Source: Hyaloscypha bicolor E
Taxonomy: Eukaryota > Ascomycota > Leotiomycetes > Helotiales > Hyaloscyphaceae
Assembly (NCBI RefSeq): GCF_002865645.1
Contig: NW_020194628.1
Span: forward strand, 2,359,951 to 2,422,422
Direction of reading: 5' to 3'
Length of the DNA: 62,472 nucleotides
The position numbers were made by a program, and so were the translations under genes. The notes under the pieces are model-generated. The model did no database searches and was not told where the DNA came from. It saw only the letters and a program-made list of their open reading frames with translations. This document shows positions 32,590-45,000 of the stretch, piece by piece (positions within the stretch are counted from its first letter, which is position 1; every line of letters begins with the position of its first letter).

Positions 32590-34352
32590 GAGTACCAGAC
32601 TAAATACAAAGTTAGTAAAATAGTAGAAAGCAAGGAAGAGCTCTCTATACTAAAGGGAAAAACACTATCTAAAAAGACTCCCTTAACTATATCCAGAACC
32701 AAGAAGCAGAAAACCAGAAATATTAAGTCCGGAGAACTTAATAAAAGCATTTAGTATATCTATAAGATATTAGCTAAATAGAAATTAATACTTACTTAAT
32801 AAAATAAGTATATTTTTAAGAAAATATATAGTAGTATTATAGGACCTATTTTTAAGCGAGAATACTATAGGGTTAATAATAGATTTCTTAAAGCTTCTTA
32901 TATAGTATATACTTAGTAACTTGCTAATACTTTCTCTATTAATATATGAGAGATTAAGAATACTCTAAAGGTAATTACTAAGATTTATAAAGTTATTAAA
33001 GGCAAGAAGCATATTTCTATTACTTAAATAAATAAGGAAATACGAGATTTCTTCTTTAAAAACCAGGAAATTAAGAAGTATAAATATAAGTACTATATTT
33101 CTAATTAATTCCGCCCTAATCTATAGCTCTAATTTAATACTATAGTCCCTATTCCTGAGTCTAGTACTACTAATTTAGGTATAAATAGCCATATTTATAA
33201 GAAGAATTATCTAAAGTAAATTAAGAAGCTTGGTATTCGAGAGCTCTTAATAAAAGAAATAGAAATACTATAGTTTTACCTCCAAAAAGATAATATATTA
33301 ATATATAGAGATCTTAGTAATAGCTATTTTATCTTAGCCTCTCAACTTTTAATAGCAGATCCATTAATATAGCTCGGATTTTATAAGGCATTAAGTAAGT
33401 ATCCTATTTACCTAATTACTTACTTTTAGCTAGTCTAATACTTTACTTCTGGAAATATTAATTATAATTAGTATAAAGGCAATACTAAAGATCTGGCTAC
33501 TACTAAAGCTTTAAGTAGCGAATTCTACCTTAGTAAAGAGTATTAGAATATTAGCTATATTTTCCTTATAGACTATAAGAAGGCTACTACTTTTAGTAAG
33601 AAGTTCTTTAAAGATATTAATTACTTCTCTATTTCTAATAAATTTAAGCCGGAAGTAGCTAAGAAAATAGGTGAGTATTTACTAAAGGTAATAGGAAGAA
33701 AGACTCCGAGTATGGCCTATTTGACTAGATAAATGAATACCTTTAGCTAGGTAATCTATAAGTCTGGAATTATAAGAAAGTATTAATTCTCGGATAATAT
33801 ATAAGTTAAAGGATAGCTTAATAATAATTTACTACTTAATAGGCCTTTTACTATAGTTCCTATAAGTCTAGTTATTATTAAAAATAAAATATACGAAAAT
33901 AAAGTCTTTTATAAGGTTATTAAAGCCTCTTATCTAGAGCTTTCCCCTTCTATTAAAGATTAATTTAAAAATACTATAAATAATACAAAATTCAAAGAAG
34001 CTATTCATTTGAAGTATATTAGTACAATTTATAATATGATTCACTATAATAAGCCTCCTTAATACCCTATAGTAAAGGTAGAAATTGAGTAATAGTTAAA
34101 GGCAGATACTAATTAATATAAAGAACTATATCGGATTTAGTATAAGAATATAGCTAAGCGGATTCGGATTGCCTTTAAGCAAGTTCGGAAGTACGAAATA
34201 AGACTATTTAAGGGTAATAAGTCTTATTTTAGGTATATAGAGGAGAAGTTAGATTAACTAATAAAGGAAGATCCTGAATATTTTATTATTTCGGACTCTA
34301 AGTAGAATTTTTCTATTATTTTTGGTATTTAGGGAATAAGTACGAATAAATG
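32572..34352 (+). pseudogene. Relic frame X2, main part, unidentified, next to Gypsy-1 3' LTR
   Basis: A frame of about 590 codons broken almost only by TAA/TAG and closed by a TGA at 34350-34352, eleven bases before the 3' LTR. A lone internal TGA near 32943 could be CGA-to-TGA. Segments: 'KKTPLTISRTKKQKTRNIKS' (basic, disordered), 'IKKLGIRELLIKEIEIL', 'YRDLSNSYFILASQLLIADP', 'YKGNTKDLATTKALSSEFYL', 'KKIGEYLLKVIGRKTPSMAY', 'RPFTIVPISLVIIKNKIYE', 'KNIAKRIRIAFKQVRKYEIR'. No catalytic motif or membrane segment that I can name. It is not a recognisable env, chromodomain or integrase. It may be a captured gene or a third Gypsy ORF; a separate insertion is not excluded. Confidence 0.55.
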
Positions 34353-34362
34353 AGAGGTCGGA

Positions 34363-34665
34363 TATAGTACGGCAGGCCGTACTTATTAAAAATCGCATTA
34401 TTTTAGCGGTTTTGAGGTTTAGGTTATATAGTAAAGGCCGCGGCCTTTTATATATAACTTGCGGAAATCATATAAGAAAGCTGGTTTTTCTATAGATTTA
34501 GAGAATAATCCTTTATAAGTATTTAATTAATTAAGCTTTTATATATTATATACTATTTATGCTTTACTATTTACGCTTTTAATTTGTTATTTTGCTATTA
34601 AGTCACGTTTTGTACTCTGGTATACTTTATATGGGTTTTTGTCTTATTGCAGTTTCCCTCCTATA
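34363..34665 (+). repeat. Gypsy-1 3' LTR
   Basis: Matches the 5' LTR at 4580-4883 end to end. Preceded by TGAGAGGTCGGA, a plausible degraded polypurine tract. Contains AAAGGCCGCGGCCTTT, a perfect 16-bp palindrome, at 34433-34448. More RIP-mutated than the 5' LTR (CACGTG lost). Confidence 0.85.
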
Positions 34666-34669
34666 GTAC
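34666..34669. repeat. Gypsy-1 target-site duplication, right copy (GTAC)
   Basis: Partner of 4576-4579. Confidence 0.75.
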
Positions 34670-37600
34670 CTTTATAATATAGAACTATTATTTAAGGTAA
34701 AGTATATGATTCGAACGGTCTTATATAATTGTTATACTAAGGTAGAAGTTAATGGCTCCGAGATTACTTATTTGGAATCATTTACTAAGGGCTTGCTTAA
34801 GTATATTAATTTCTTTATAATCTCTTCCGGTAATTAGTAAATCGTCTATATAAATAGTAATAATAATACCCTTCTTATAAAAGACACTAGTATTAGTATC
34901 TAATAGTTAAAAATCAAGCTATTAAAGAAATTCTAATAGCGTATTATATTATATTTGAGGGGTTTACTTTAGACTATAAAGTATATAATTAAGCTTATAA
35001 ACTTTGGCTAATCTGTTTTTAAGGCCGGCTAGCTATTTTATATAAACTATCTTTTCTATTTTCCTATATAAAAATGCGGTTTTAATATCTATTTAATTAA
35101 TCTCCTAATTAAGAATAGCTATAATAGTAAAGATAAGCTTATAGCTTATTAGTTTAATAACTATAGTAAAGGTCTTATTAAAGTCGATTCCCTCTCTCTA
35201 CTAATCTTCCCGGATTACCTATTAGGCCTTATATTAGATAATCTGGCTATATGGTTCCCGTTTATACTTATATACCTATCTACTAGGCAGGACTCGCTAA
35301 TTCATTAGACGGTTAACTAGTATTCAGGTCTTATTCTCTTATAGGAACGAGAACTTCTCCTTTATTATACCTATTTATTTATTAGAATCCGGATCTGCTA
35401 TAGCTTTCTTAAAGTATTATGGCTCGAATAGTTCTGGCGAGTTAGCTTTTATAAGAGAGACCTTAGCTATAAGGTATAAGAGCTAGTTAAGTTTGGGATT
35501 ATTACGGACCTTCGGGCTAGTATCTTATATGGCTAGTAGTACTATAAGGGAGATAGGGTTTAGAGAATCGGGGTCTGGGTAATTAAGCTCCGGATATTTA
35601 TTTATTAGGCTATTAACTAGTATTATTACTCGGGATAATAAGGAGTACTCGGTTATAGGACATTTGTTTACCTAACTATCTGGTAAAAAAATAGATAATG
35701 GGATTAATTTATGGAATATCGAGGGTTTAGAAGAAACAGGAGCAAAATCTTCTGGTTAGTTCCTTATTAGCAGGATCTCGATAATAGGTCAGGCCTGCTA
35801 TCTGGGTTATTCCTGAGGAGGGTTTGGTATAGTAGTAAGCTATAGGATTCTTAGCTCGTATAGTAATAGCTAAGGGAGTTCTAGTAAGGTATCCATATTA
35901 CTATTATAACTAGTTTTAGTATAGCAAATATATTTCTTAAAGAAATTAGGCAGGTCAGGTATTACCGGGTACTTTAAGCTAGCTACGGGCTTAGAGAATT
36001 ATAGGTATAATATTATATTAGAATAAGTATTAGGCCCGAATTTAAGAGATTTCTCCTGGATAAATACAGGGCGCTTTTCTATAATATATATAATATGGGC
36101 CTTAAGTATATAATTATTATTTATAAGAATCCGGTAAATATTATTACCTTTATACCTAATAAAGTATTCCTTTATTACTTAATCTTCCTTTGGCTTCTTC
36201 TTACTTTATTTACTAGCTATAAACCAGATACGAGACCTAATAATATAGAGGTAATTAATAAATGGTTTATAGAGGTTCTTTATTTAAAAAGGCATTATAT
36301 TAAGGGTATTATAGGATTATTACATATAGAAATAGACTATAGTCTAGAGTAATTCGGGCTACTATTTGCTTAAGAATTTGGAGCTCTTTAAGAATATTTT
36401 AATAATAGTTTATAGTATTCGTCCGATTCTCTCTATAGCTCCGTTTATCTCCGGGTTATATAGTACGAATAGTTTAAAATAAACTCCGGTTTCCGTAAAG
36501 TAAAGCTAAAAGGCCTTAGAGAAGAATTCTTTCCTATTATCTGTCTGTAATTATATAATCCGTTTATAATAGGACTTTTAGAAGAACTTGAATTTAGCTA
36601 GTAATTCGGATCTATATTTTATAATATAATACTCGACCTCCTTAGTCTTATTATAATAGAAGTAGATAAAGTACTCTATATTATTCTCTGCTATATATAA
36701 GAGGCTAACCGTATTTATATAAATTAGCTCGTCCGGATATTTTCCTAATATAATATACTCTTTATAAAGTGTTTTTATTATATGGCCTTTAATATAGGCC
36801 TTATAAATATAGAGTACTAGAGGCTTATAAAGGTTTATATTCTCTACTATATTTTTAAGTTTAACTAGATTTTCTTTACTAAGATATTTAAGCTATTTAT
36901 ATTATATAATATATACTTCTTTTATAGTAAATACTATAAGTACTCGATACCAGGATATCTGCTATATTAGCTTAAGTAAACGGAAGGTTTCCTTAAAGTA
37001 AATAATATAGGCTTATTACTTTTAGTATAGGTTATAGGTCTTCTAATTATATCCGGGCTATTAGATCCGTTCCTTAAATATTAAGAGGTTAATATTAAGG
37101 TAAAAGAGATTATATAAGATAGAGGCTATAAATATAACTAGTCTATTTCCTTTAATCTCGAGAGTAGTTCTATATTTATTAAGTTATACTTTTATATCTT
37201 TCCGGATAAAGTCAAGATATAATAGGAGATTTGTTTTAAGATCCAGACAGAAAATAATATTAGGTATTTATAGCTATCCAAAATCCCCCTTTATTATCTG
37301 GACTAGTAGAACTACTATTTCTTTCCCTTGTAATACTAGGCTATACCCGCTAATACCCGTTACCTAGTTAATTTCTCTATTATTTAGTAGTTTAATTAAC
37401 TTAAAAAACTCTTATTTATAGAACATATATTAGATATAGCTACTATTAAGAATAAATGCGGCCATTAATAAGCTAGATACGAGAGACTATAGTATTCGGT
37501 AGGTTTTACTAGAGAGTATTAGGGACTTAATAGTTAAGGTACTAAAAAATACAAATAATAGAAACTCTGGGGCCTAAGGGAAAGACATTTAAAGATATAG

Positions 37601-38875
37601 CCATATAAGTAGAAGTAAGACTTGGAGAAGTATCTTATGGCTACCTTATATAATCGAGGCTAGTAAGAATACTAGTAAGATAATATTTAATATAAGTAAA
37701 GCCATATATTAAAGTAGTACCGAGATATAATTATAGGTTCGAGCCTATAGGTTTTTATATTATAATTAAGAGTATATATTAGTTACTAGCTTTGGCTATA
37801 GAATAGTCTTGTTTTATTAGATATAATTAACCTATAAGAAGAGCTATTATAGCTTCTATAGTTACTAATTATTAAGTTAGAAAACAGGCTCGAATTATAA
37901 TACGGTATACCTATAAATAGCTAGGTATTTATAGGTAGTTATTAAGGGCTCCTCCTACTTAGAAATAGGTTAGTTTCCGGAAGATGATTTTGATTTCTAT
38001 TTTGCCTATTTCTTTTCTCGGTATTCTCGTTTCTTCTTAAGACATTTCTTAAGGGCAGCTTTTAAGTAAGAGTATTTAATTATATACTTTACTTTAGTAT
38101 AGTATAGTTTTCTATAATATTTATACTTAATATCCGTCTTATTTCTTCTTTAATTTATATATAATAGAAAGGTAGTTTGGCTAAATAGTTATTATATTAG
38201 AGCTTTTTCTCTTTATATGGCTTATATAAGTTCGAAAAGAATTATATTTGCTTTAGCTATATTAATAAAGTTATTACGGGAAATCTAGTATAATTTAAAG
38301 ATATTATATATAAACGGGAGATTATTTAGATATAACCCTATTATCTAGGATATAGGTAATTAAATACTCTCGGAAAGGAGAAATAGTTTACTATTAAGTC
38401 TTATAAATATATTATTATATTTCGTAATATTAGTATAGTTATTAAGGCAGAAATTAAGGAGGTTGCTTTAGAGGTAATTAAAGATAATAATTCCTTGCAG
38501 GCAAAATCGCTCCTTAAGGAAGGTAAAAAGTAGCTTGAGATCGGACTCTTATATACCTTCTATAAGGTTATATTCCTTTGTTTTAGTATAGAGAAAAATA
38601 GTTAGGCCGAGCTTACTACTTATAATACTTCTTCCTTAGATTTAGAATTTCTCTTACTTATTAAATCGGGCTTAGTAAGCCTCCTGTATTTCGGCGGGGG
38701 GCTCTATAAGTCTGACTAGTCTGGGGAGGGTTCTATTTAGGAGCTTCCGGTAGAGGTAGTTCTTATTAATAAGGGCATTATTAATTCTTTAATACTAGTT
38801 AACCTAGTTGAATTCATTAAGTTCCGAAATGGTAGTAAGAGCCGAGAAAGCAAATAGTCTAGTCTCTAAAGCCAT
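34670..38875 (-). pseudogene. Copia-1 gag-pol, gag to RT
   Basis: Ty1/Copia polyprotein on the minus strand from an ATG at 38873-38875 ('MALETRLFAFSALTTISELN'). Integrase around 36400-36600: 'QTDNRKEFFSKAF', 'LYNPEINGAIERIGRIL' (family: SDNGxEFxS, PxxxGxxERxNRxL). RT: 'GIDFNKTFTMVIKPISYKLI', 'QMDIKTAFLYGKIEKIVYI', 'LNYTLYSLKQTPQ', and an intact YIDD active site at 34841-34852 ('IYIDDLLITGRDYKEI'), which survives because its GACGAT codons hold no RIP target. Stops are TAA/TAG. The frame stops at the Gypsy-1 insertion (34669) and continues with RNase H at 4575-3797. A plus-strand open stretch at 36095-36352 is an overlap artefact. Confidence 0.85.
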
Positions 38876-39002
38876 TATTAAATATTACCCGTTTAGTTAA
38901 ATAGTTAGATATAAAGTACTTAGTAGAGGAATTATTAATCTGGTTTAGTTAAAGTTATATAGTATTTAATGATTTTTTAATTAAAACTTTCCTATATATC
39001 TA
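38876..39002 (-). other. Copia-1 leader remnant
   Basis: Upstream of the Copia gag start on the minus strand. LINE-F inserted here; the 5' LTR expected further right is not visible beyond LINE-G, where Gypsy-2 sequence begins. Confidence 0.4.
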
Positions 39003-39228
39003 ATTTTTTTTTCCTTTTTTTTTTTTCCTTTTAATATACTTTATTAGTTTAGAACTATATAGTACGGCTAGCTAGCTAGTATATGTCTCAGTAGCTAATA
39101 TACAGGCCCAAAATCCAATATAGGTATAATAAATAGTTGGGGACGTATCCCTAGAATAAAAACTTAAGGAAATAAAGAAAATAAGTATAAATCATAAATC
39201 CTCTCCTATTCCCTATTCCCCTTTTCCC

Positions 39229-41888
39229 CTATTTCCCTTCTCCTATTTCCTCTCCTATTTCCTTCCCTATTTCCTCCCCTATTTCCTCTCCTATTTCCTC
39301 TCCTATTTCCTCCCCTATTTCCTCCCCTATTTCCACTTTTTTTACTTCCATACTTCGCTTAATATACCATTTTCTTATATATATACTAGTTTCTTTTAAG
39401 AATACTAGTATATTTAATATCCCAATTTCTGTATATAATAGTAACTATAGATTAAAAGCACTAGCTTCCAGGCTTCCTTTAAATAGACTAAATAGTCTAA
39501 AACATTCCTCCCTATATAGTATATAATATAGAAGGAGGTGCTTTGTATTCTCAGTTTTACCACATTTATATTTATTATTAGATACTATTTTTAGCCTATA
39601 TAAATAGGACTTTAAATATCCGTAGCCTAGCTTTAGCTAGAAGAATATACTAGCTATAGGCCTAAGTATTCCTATAGATAGGTTTATTTTTCTGGATACT
39701 TTCTACGGATATATATTACTATATAATTCTAGCTGGGTTTTTGGTTTAGTATAAGATTCTAAAAGTAGTCTATACTCTAGTTTCTTAACTTTATTAATTT
39801 CAACCCCTAGGAAAGCAAAAAAGGTTTTTACTAATTCAGGTTCTAATATAGGAGAAGTAGTACCTAGCTTAGCTAGTATATCTGCTTCTTTGTTCCCTAT
39901 TATATCCGTATAGCCTGGAACCCAGATTAGTTCTATATTAGCTCCTTTAGCTTTAAGGGCCTTAGTAGCTAATATAGCTCTAATCTATTAACTTTAACCG
40001 GGCTTATTAGAAGGAGTTTTTAGTCTTAGTAAACTAGCTTGGTTATCTATATAGATATTAAAAAGCTCTCCTCTCTTTACTTTACTACTAGCATATTTAA
40101 TAGCCCTAGTAACGCCTTCTAGTTCTCCGTTATAGACTATAGTACTAGCTCCTATATTCTGGCTTTCTCTATATTTAGCTATAACCGGAATATAAGGAGT
40201 TTCGTAACTATAAACCACGAGCCCTAGGCCTACTCCAATTCCTTTTTCAGTTTGAGATCTATCTATATATATAGATAGTATAGAGCTACTATTATATAAA
40301 GTCTTTAGGTAGAAATTATATAATATAGCAGTCTCTTCCTTTGGCTCTTTTAATATAGTAATTTTATAAGGCACTTCTCTATCCCAGAGAGCGAAATAGA
40401 AGTGTCTTATAGTCTCTAGATCTCTAGGATCTACTAGATTACTAATAGAATCTACTATAGTTTCTATTTGAGACTTTTTAGCCAAGTAATCTCGCTTTAG
40501 ATTAGTATTTAGACTATAAATAAAGTCTATATCAGATTCTATTACTTCTAAATCTCTAGATCTTTGGAAGAACTTCTCGAACTCTAGTCTAATAGGGTAT
40601 TTTAGACTTAGTTTAAGGATATAGAAGGCATATTAACATTAACTATGGTTTAGCCTTATAATAGGTGAAACTAAAGCTAATTCGACCTCTATAGGAATAA
40701 TAGGAGCAGTTTTAAATACTCCTAGGGTTTTCCTTAGGGCTAGGTTTTGAATTGCCTATAAAGGCCGAATTTGAGCTTTGCTTTCAGTCTTCTACTATAG
40801 TATAGAACCATAGTCTATTATACTAGTAATACAGGCTAAATATAGCTATCTAATTATAAAAAGAGATAAGCCATATAATATATTCGTAAGTCTTTATACC
40901 CTATAAAAGGCTTATTTTGCTTTAGATATCCTATAGGCTATATATTTCTTAAATCTGAGATTTTCATCGAAATAGATCCCTAGCTATTTAACTACTTTAC
41001 TAGGGGAAACTAGTTCCCTATTAGGTAGTTTTAGACTAGGCTTATTTTTGGAATTATTAAAATAAATAAGCTCTGTTTTATCTATATTAAAGCTAATAGT
41101 ATTCTTTTTCCCTAAGTTAACTATATTCTTTACTTCCCGTTCTAGGGTCTTTATATTCTTTTTAAGACTTTTAGAAATAGTAGTAAGAGATATATTATCT
41201 AAATAGGATCTGAATTTAATATTTACTAACTTAAATAAGTCTCGGATATAGATAAGAAATAATATAGGAAATATAGGGCTACCTTGTAAAATACTAGTAA
41301 GTATAGACCTAAATACTTCTATATTATTATTAAAAGCTAGTCATAATACTCGGTTATCTAGAAATAATAATACCCAGAGAATAAGGCTAGTAGGTAATAG
41401 TAAACTAATTATAATCTATAATAGCCTATTCTTAGATATATAATTAAAGGCGCCTTTAATATCTAGAAAGAGAGTACTAGTTTTTAGCTTATAGGACTTA
41501 TTTAATTCTACTTTATTTTATAATAGTAAAGCAGTATTAATAGCTGACTTATAAAGCCTACTTCTTATTTGGGAGTAGTATAGTAGGTTACTAGTCTCGG
41601 CTAAATAGCTAAGTTGCCTAGCTAGTATTCTCTCAGAAACCTTTCCTAAGTAATTAAGTAGGGAAATAACTTAATATGCTTTGGGTAGGAAATAGTTTGG
41701 TTTTCCTGATTTCTTTAGAATAAAGCCAGTAGCTTGTTTCCAGACTTTAGGGTAGTATCCCTTATTAATAAATAAGGAGTATAGCCTATAAAAGATATCT
41801 AGAGAAGCTCTATAAGTATGGACTATAATCTCTTGAGTAACTAAGTCTGGTCCAGGGGTTTTCCCTTTTATTTTAGAGATATAGGCTT
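39229..41888 (-). pseudogene. LINE-F ORF2, RT and RNase H part
   Basis: Truncated ORF2: RT from just after the KTPGPD motif, active site again SYLDNIS-type (about 41200), then an unbroken RNase H segment (39994-40485) of 163 residues: 'MAKKSQIETIVDSISNLVDP', 'SIYIDRSQTEKGIGVGLGLV', 'IVYNGELEGVTRAIKYASSK', 'NIYIDNQASLLRL'. The first catalytic Asp (YIDRSQ) and the Glu are kept here, whereas most other copies have Asn at the first position. The C-terminus ends in EEIG repeats, with the stop at 39229-39231. Non-functional without the upstream domains. Confidence 0.82.
39232..39345 (-). repeat. EEIG-coding microsatellite (LINE-F)
   Basis: About nine GAGGAAATAGGA-type units in frame with ORF2; EEV units almost absent (AAAGTA only). 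Confidence 0.75.
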
Positions 41889-42099
41889 TTTTTTTTTTTC
41901 CTTTTTTTTTTTCCTTTTAATATACTTTATTAGTTTAGAACTATATAGCACGGCTAGCAAGCTAGCGTGTGTCTCTATAGTTTATATATAGGCCCAATTT
42001 CCAATATAGGTATAATAAATGGTTGGGGACGTACCCCTAGAACAGTAATAGTAAGGAAATAAAGAAAATGAGTATAAATCGCGATTCCTCCCCTATCTC

Positions 42100-45000
42100 C
42101 TATTCCCACTCTCCTATTTCCACATCCCCTATTTCTATCCCTATTTCCACCCCTATTTCCTCCCCTATTTCCACCCCTATTTCCTCCCCTATTTCCTCCC
42201 CTATTTCCTCCCCTATTTCTACCCCTATTTCCACTTCTTCCACTTCCACGCTTCGGTCCATATGCCATTTTCTTGTATATATACTAGTCTCTTTTAAGAA
42301 TACTAGTATGTTTGGTATACCAATCTCCGTATATAATAGAACTCGTAGGTTAAAAGCACTAGCCTCCAAGCTACCCTTGAATAGACTAAATAGTCTAATT
42401 CGTTCCTCCTTATATAGCTCGCAATATAAAAGGAGGTGCTTTGCATTCTCAGTCTTCCCACATTTGCATTTATTATTAGATACTATTTTTAGCCTATATA
42501 AATAGGACTTTATATATCCGTGGCCTAGCTTTAATTGGAAGAAGATACTAGCTAGTAGCCTTAAAGTTCCTAAAGATAGCTATATTTTCTTGGATACTTT
42601 CTACGGATATATATTACTATATAATTCTAGCTAGGTCTTCGGTTTAGTATAAGATTCTAAAAGTAGTCTATACTCTTGTTTCTTAACTTTATTAATTTGG
42701 ACCCCTAGGAAAGTAAAGGAGGTTTTTACTTATTCGGGGTCACCTGATATAGGGGAAGTAGTACCTATTTTAGCTAGTATATCTGCTTCTTCGTTCCCAA
42801 TTATATCTGTATGGCCTGGAACCCAGATTAGTTCTATACTAGCTCCTTTAGCTATAAGGGCTTTAGTGGCTAGTATAGCTCTAATCTATTAACTTTATCC
42901 CGGCTTATTAGAAGGAGTTTTTAATCTTAGTAAACCAGCTTAGTTATCTATATAGATATTATAAAGCTCCCCTCTCTTTGCTTTACTACTAGTATATTTA
43001 ATAGCTCTAGTAACGCCTTCTAGTTCTCTATTATAGACTATAGCACTAGCTCCTATATTCTGGCTTTCTCTATATTTAGCTACGACCGGTATATAGGGAG
43101 TTTCGTGACTATAGACTACGAGTCCTAGGCCTATTCCGATTCCTTTTTGAGTTTGAGATCCATCTATATATATAGATAATATAGAGCTATTATTATATAA
43201 AGTCTTTAAATAGAGATTATATAATATAGCAGTCTCTTCCTTAGGCTATCTTAATATAGTAATTTTATAAGGTACTTCTCTATTCCAGGAAATAAAATAA
43301 AAGTGTCTTATAGTCTCTAAGTCCTTAGGGACTATAAGTTCCTTAATAGAATTAATTATAATTTCAATTTGGGACATTTTAGCCATATGATCTCGAACTA
43401 GATCTATATTTAGACTATAAATAGAGTCTATATCAGAGTCTACTAATTCTAATTACTTAGATCTTTGGAAGAACTTCTTAAACTCTAGTCTAATAGGATA
43501 ATTTAGACTTAATTTAAGAATACAGAGGGCATATTAGCGACGACTATGGTTTAGCCTTATAATAGGTAGAAGTAAAGCTAATTCGACCTCCATAGGAATA
43601 ATAGGAGCCGTTTTAAATACTCCTAAAGTTTTTCTTAAAGCTAGGTTCTAAATAGCTTATAAAGGCCTAATTTGAGCTTTATTTTCGGTCTTCTACTATA
43701 GTAAGAAACCATAGTCTATTACACTAGTAATACAGGCTAAATATAGCTATCTAATTACAAATAGGGATAAACCACGTAATATATTCATAAGTCTCTAAAT
43801 CCTATAAAAGGCTTATTTTGCTTTAGAAGTCCTATAAGCTATATATTCCTTAAATCTGAGATTCTCATCGAAATATATTCCTATTCACTTAACTACTTTA
43901 CTAGGGGAAACTAGTTCCCTATTAGGTAGTTTTAAGCTAGGTTTATTCTTGGAATTATCGAAGTAAATAAGCTCAGTCTTATCTATATTAAAGCTAATAG
44001 CATTTTTATTCCCTAGATTAACTATATTCTTTACTTCTTGCTCTAAAGTCTTAATATTCTTTTTAAGGCTATTAGAAGCAGTAGTAAGGGTTATATTATC
44101 TAAATAGGACTTAAAACTAATGTTTACTAATTTAAATAGATCTCGGATATAAATCAGGAATAGTATAGGTAATATAGGACTCTCTTATAGAATACTAGTA
44201 AATATAGACTTAAATACTTCTATACTATTATTAAAAGCTAGTCTTAATACTCAGTTATCTAGGAACGACAATACCCAGAGAATAAGGCTAGTAGGTAGTA
44301 ATAAACTAATCATGATCTATAATAGCCTATTCTTGGACACGCAATCGAAGGTACCTTTAATATCTAAGAAGAAAGTAGTAGTTTTCAGCTTATAGAACTT
44401 ATTAGTCTCTACTTTATTCTATAATAATAAAGCAGTATTAATAGCTAACTTATATAGCCTATCTCCTATTTGGGAAAGGTATAATAGGTTACTAGTCTCG
44501 GCTAAATAACTAAGTCTCTTAGCTAATATTCTCTCAGAAACCTTCCTTAAATAATTAAGTAAGGAAATAACTCGATATACTTTAGGTAGGGAATAGTTTA
44601 GTTTTCCTGATTTCTTTAGAATAAAGCCAGTAGCTTGTTTCCAGACTTTAGGGTAGTACCCCTTATTAATAAATAAGAAATATAGCCTATAAAAAATATC
44701 TGGAGTAGCTCTATAAGCATGAACTATAATCTCTTGAATAACTAAATCTAGTCCTGGGGTTTTCCCCTTTATCTTAGAGGTATATACTTGTTCTAGCTCT
44801 ATTCTGGATAGAATAGGCCAGTTCTACTTTAAACTAGGCCTATAGTTTATTAGGCTAATAGGCTCAGTATTAGGGGGTAATAGGAAAAGCTCAGCTCTAA
44901 AGATATTACACTTCTCTTAGAAAGTCGACTTTAAATTACTATTACTATTATTAATACTATTTCTACTATTATTACTTAAGATACTAGGAATCGGTTTATA

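Larger units (their letters stand above)
4580..34665 (+). mobile_element. Gypsy-1: Ty3/Gypsy LTR element with nested LINEs
   Basis: LTRs of 304 and 303 bp at 4580-4883 and 34363-34665 begin TATAG and end CTATA, the RIP forms of TGTAG...CTACA. Between them, on the plus strand, are gag (about 5700-6342 and 13816 onward), pol (to 17762) and extra RIP-degraded frames before the 3' LTR. LINEs B/C, D and E are nested inside. Flanks are the two halves of Copia-1 with a GTAC duplication. Without the LINEs the element would be about 10.6 kb, long for a fungal Gypsy, so either extra coding sequence or a further insertion is present. Confidence 0.8.
39003..41888 (-). mobile_element. LINE-F: 5'-truncated LINE in tandem with LINE-G
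   Basis: 3' half of the LINE: tail (plus strand T9-CC-T12-CC-TTTT), 3' UTR, EEIG repeats, RNase H and RT up to the 'KTPGPD' region. It ends inside RT at 'agatataggctt', and the poly(T) of LINE-G begins with no spacer. F and G have the same orientation, so read on the minus strand G's poly(A) runs straight into the truncated 5' end of F. Confidence 0.85.

Noticed and set aside
32538..32750. 70-residue minus-strand frame
   Set aside because: Starts in the LINE-E A-rich tail and is antisense to relic X2; composition artefact.
36095..36352. 85-residue plus-strand open frame starting MGLKYIIIIYKNPVN
   Set aside because: It lies antisense to the Copia-1 pol between integrase and RT. No homology pattern; an overlap artefact of AT-rich, TGA-poor sequence.
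41975..42268. Gly/Asn/Arg-rich (GGNR)n protein
   Set aside because: Another frame of the LINE-G 12-bp microsatellite. The ORF2-frame reading (EEIG) is continuous with conserved upstream sequence and is preferred.
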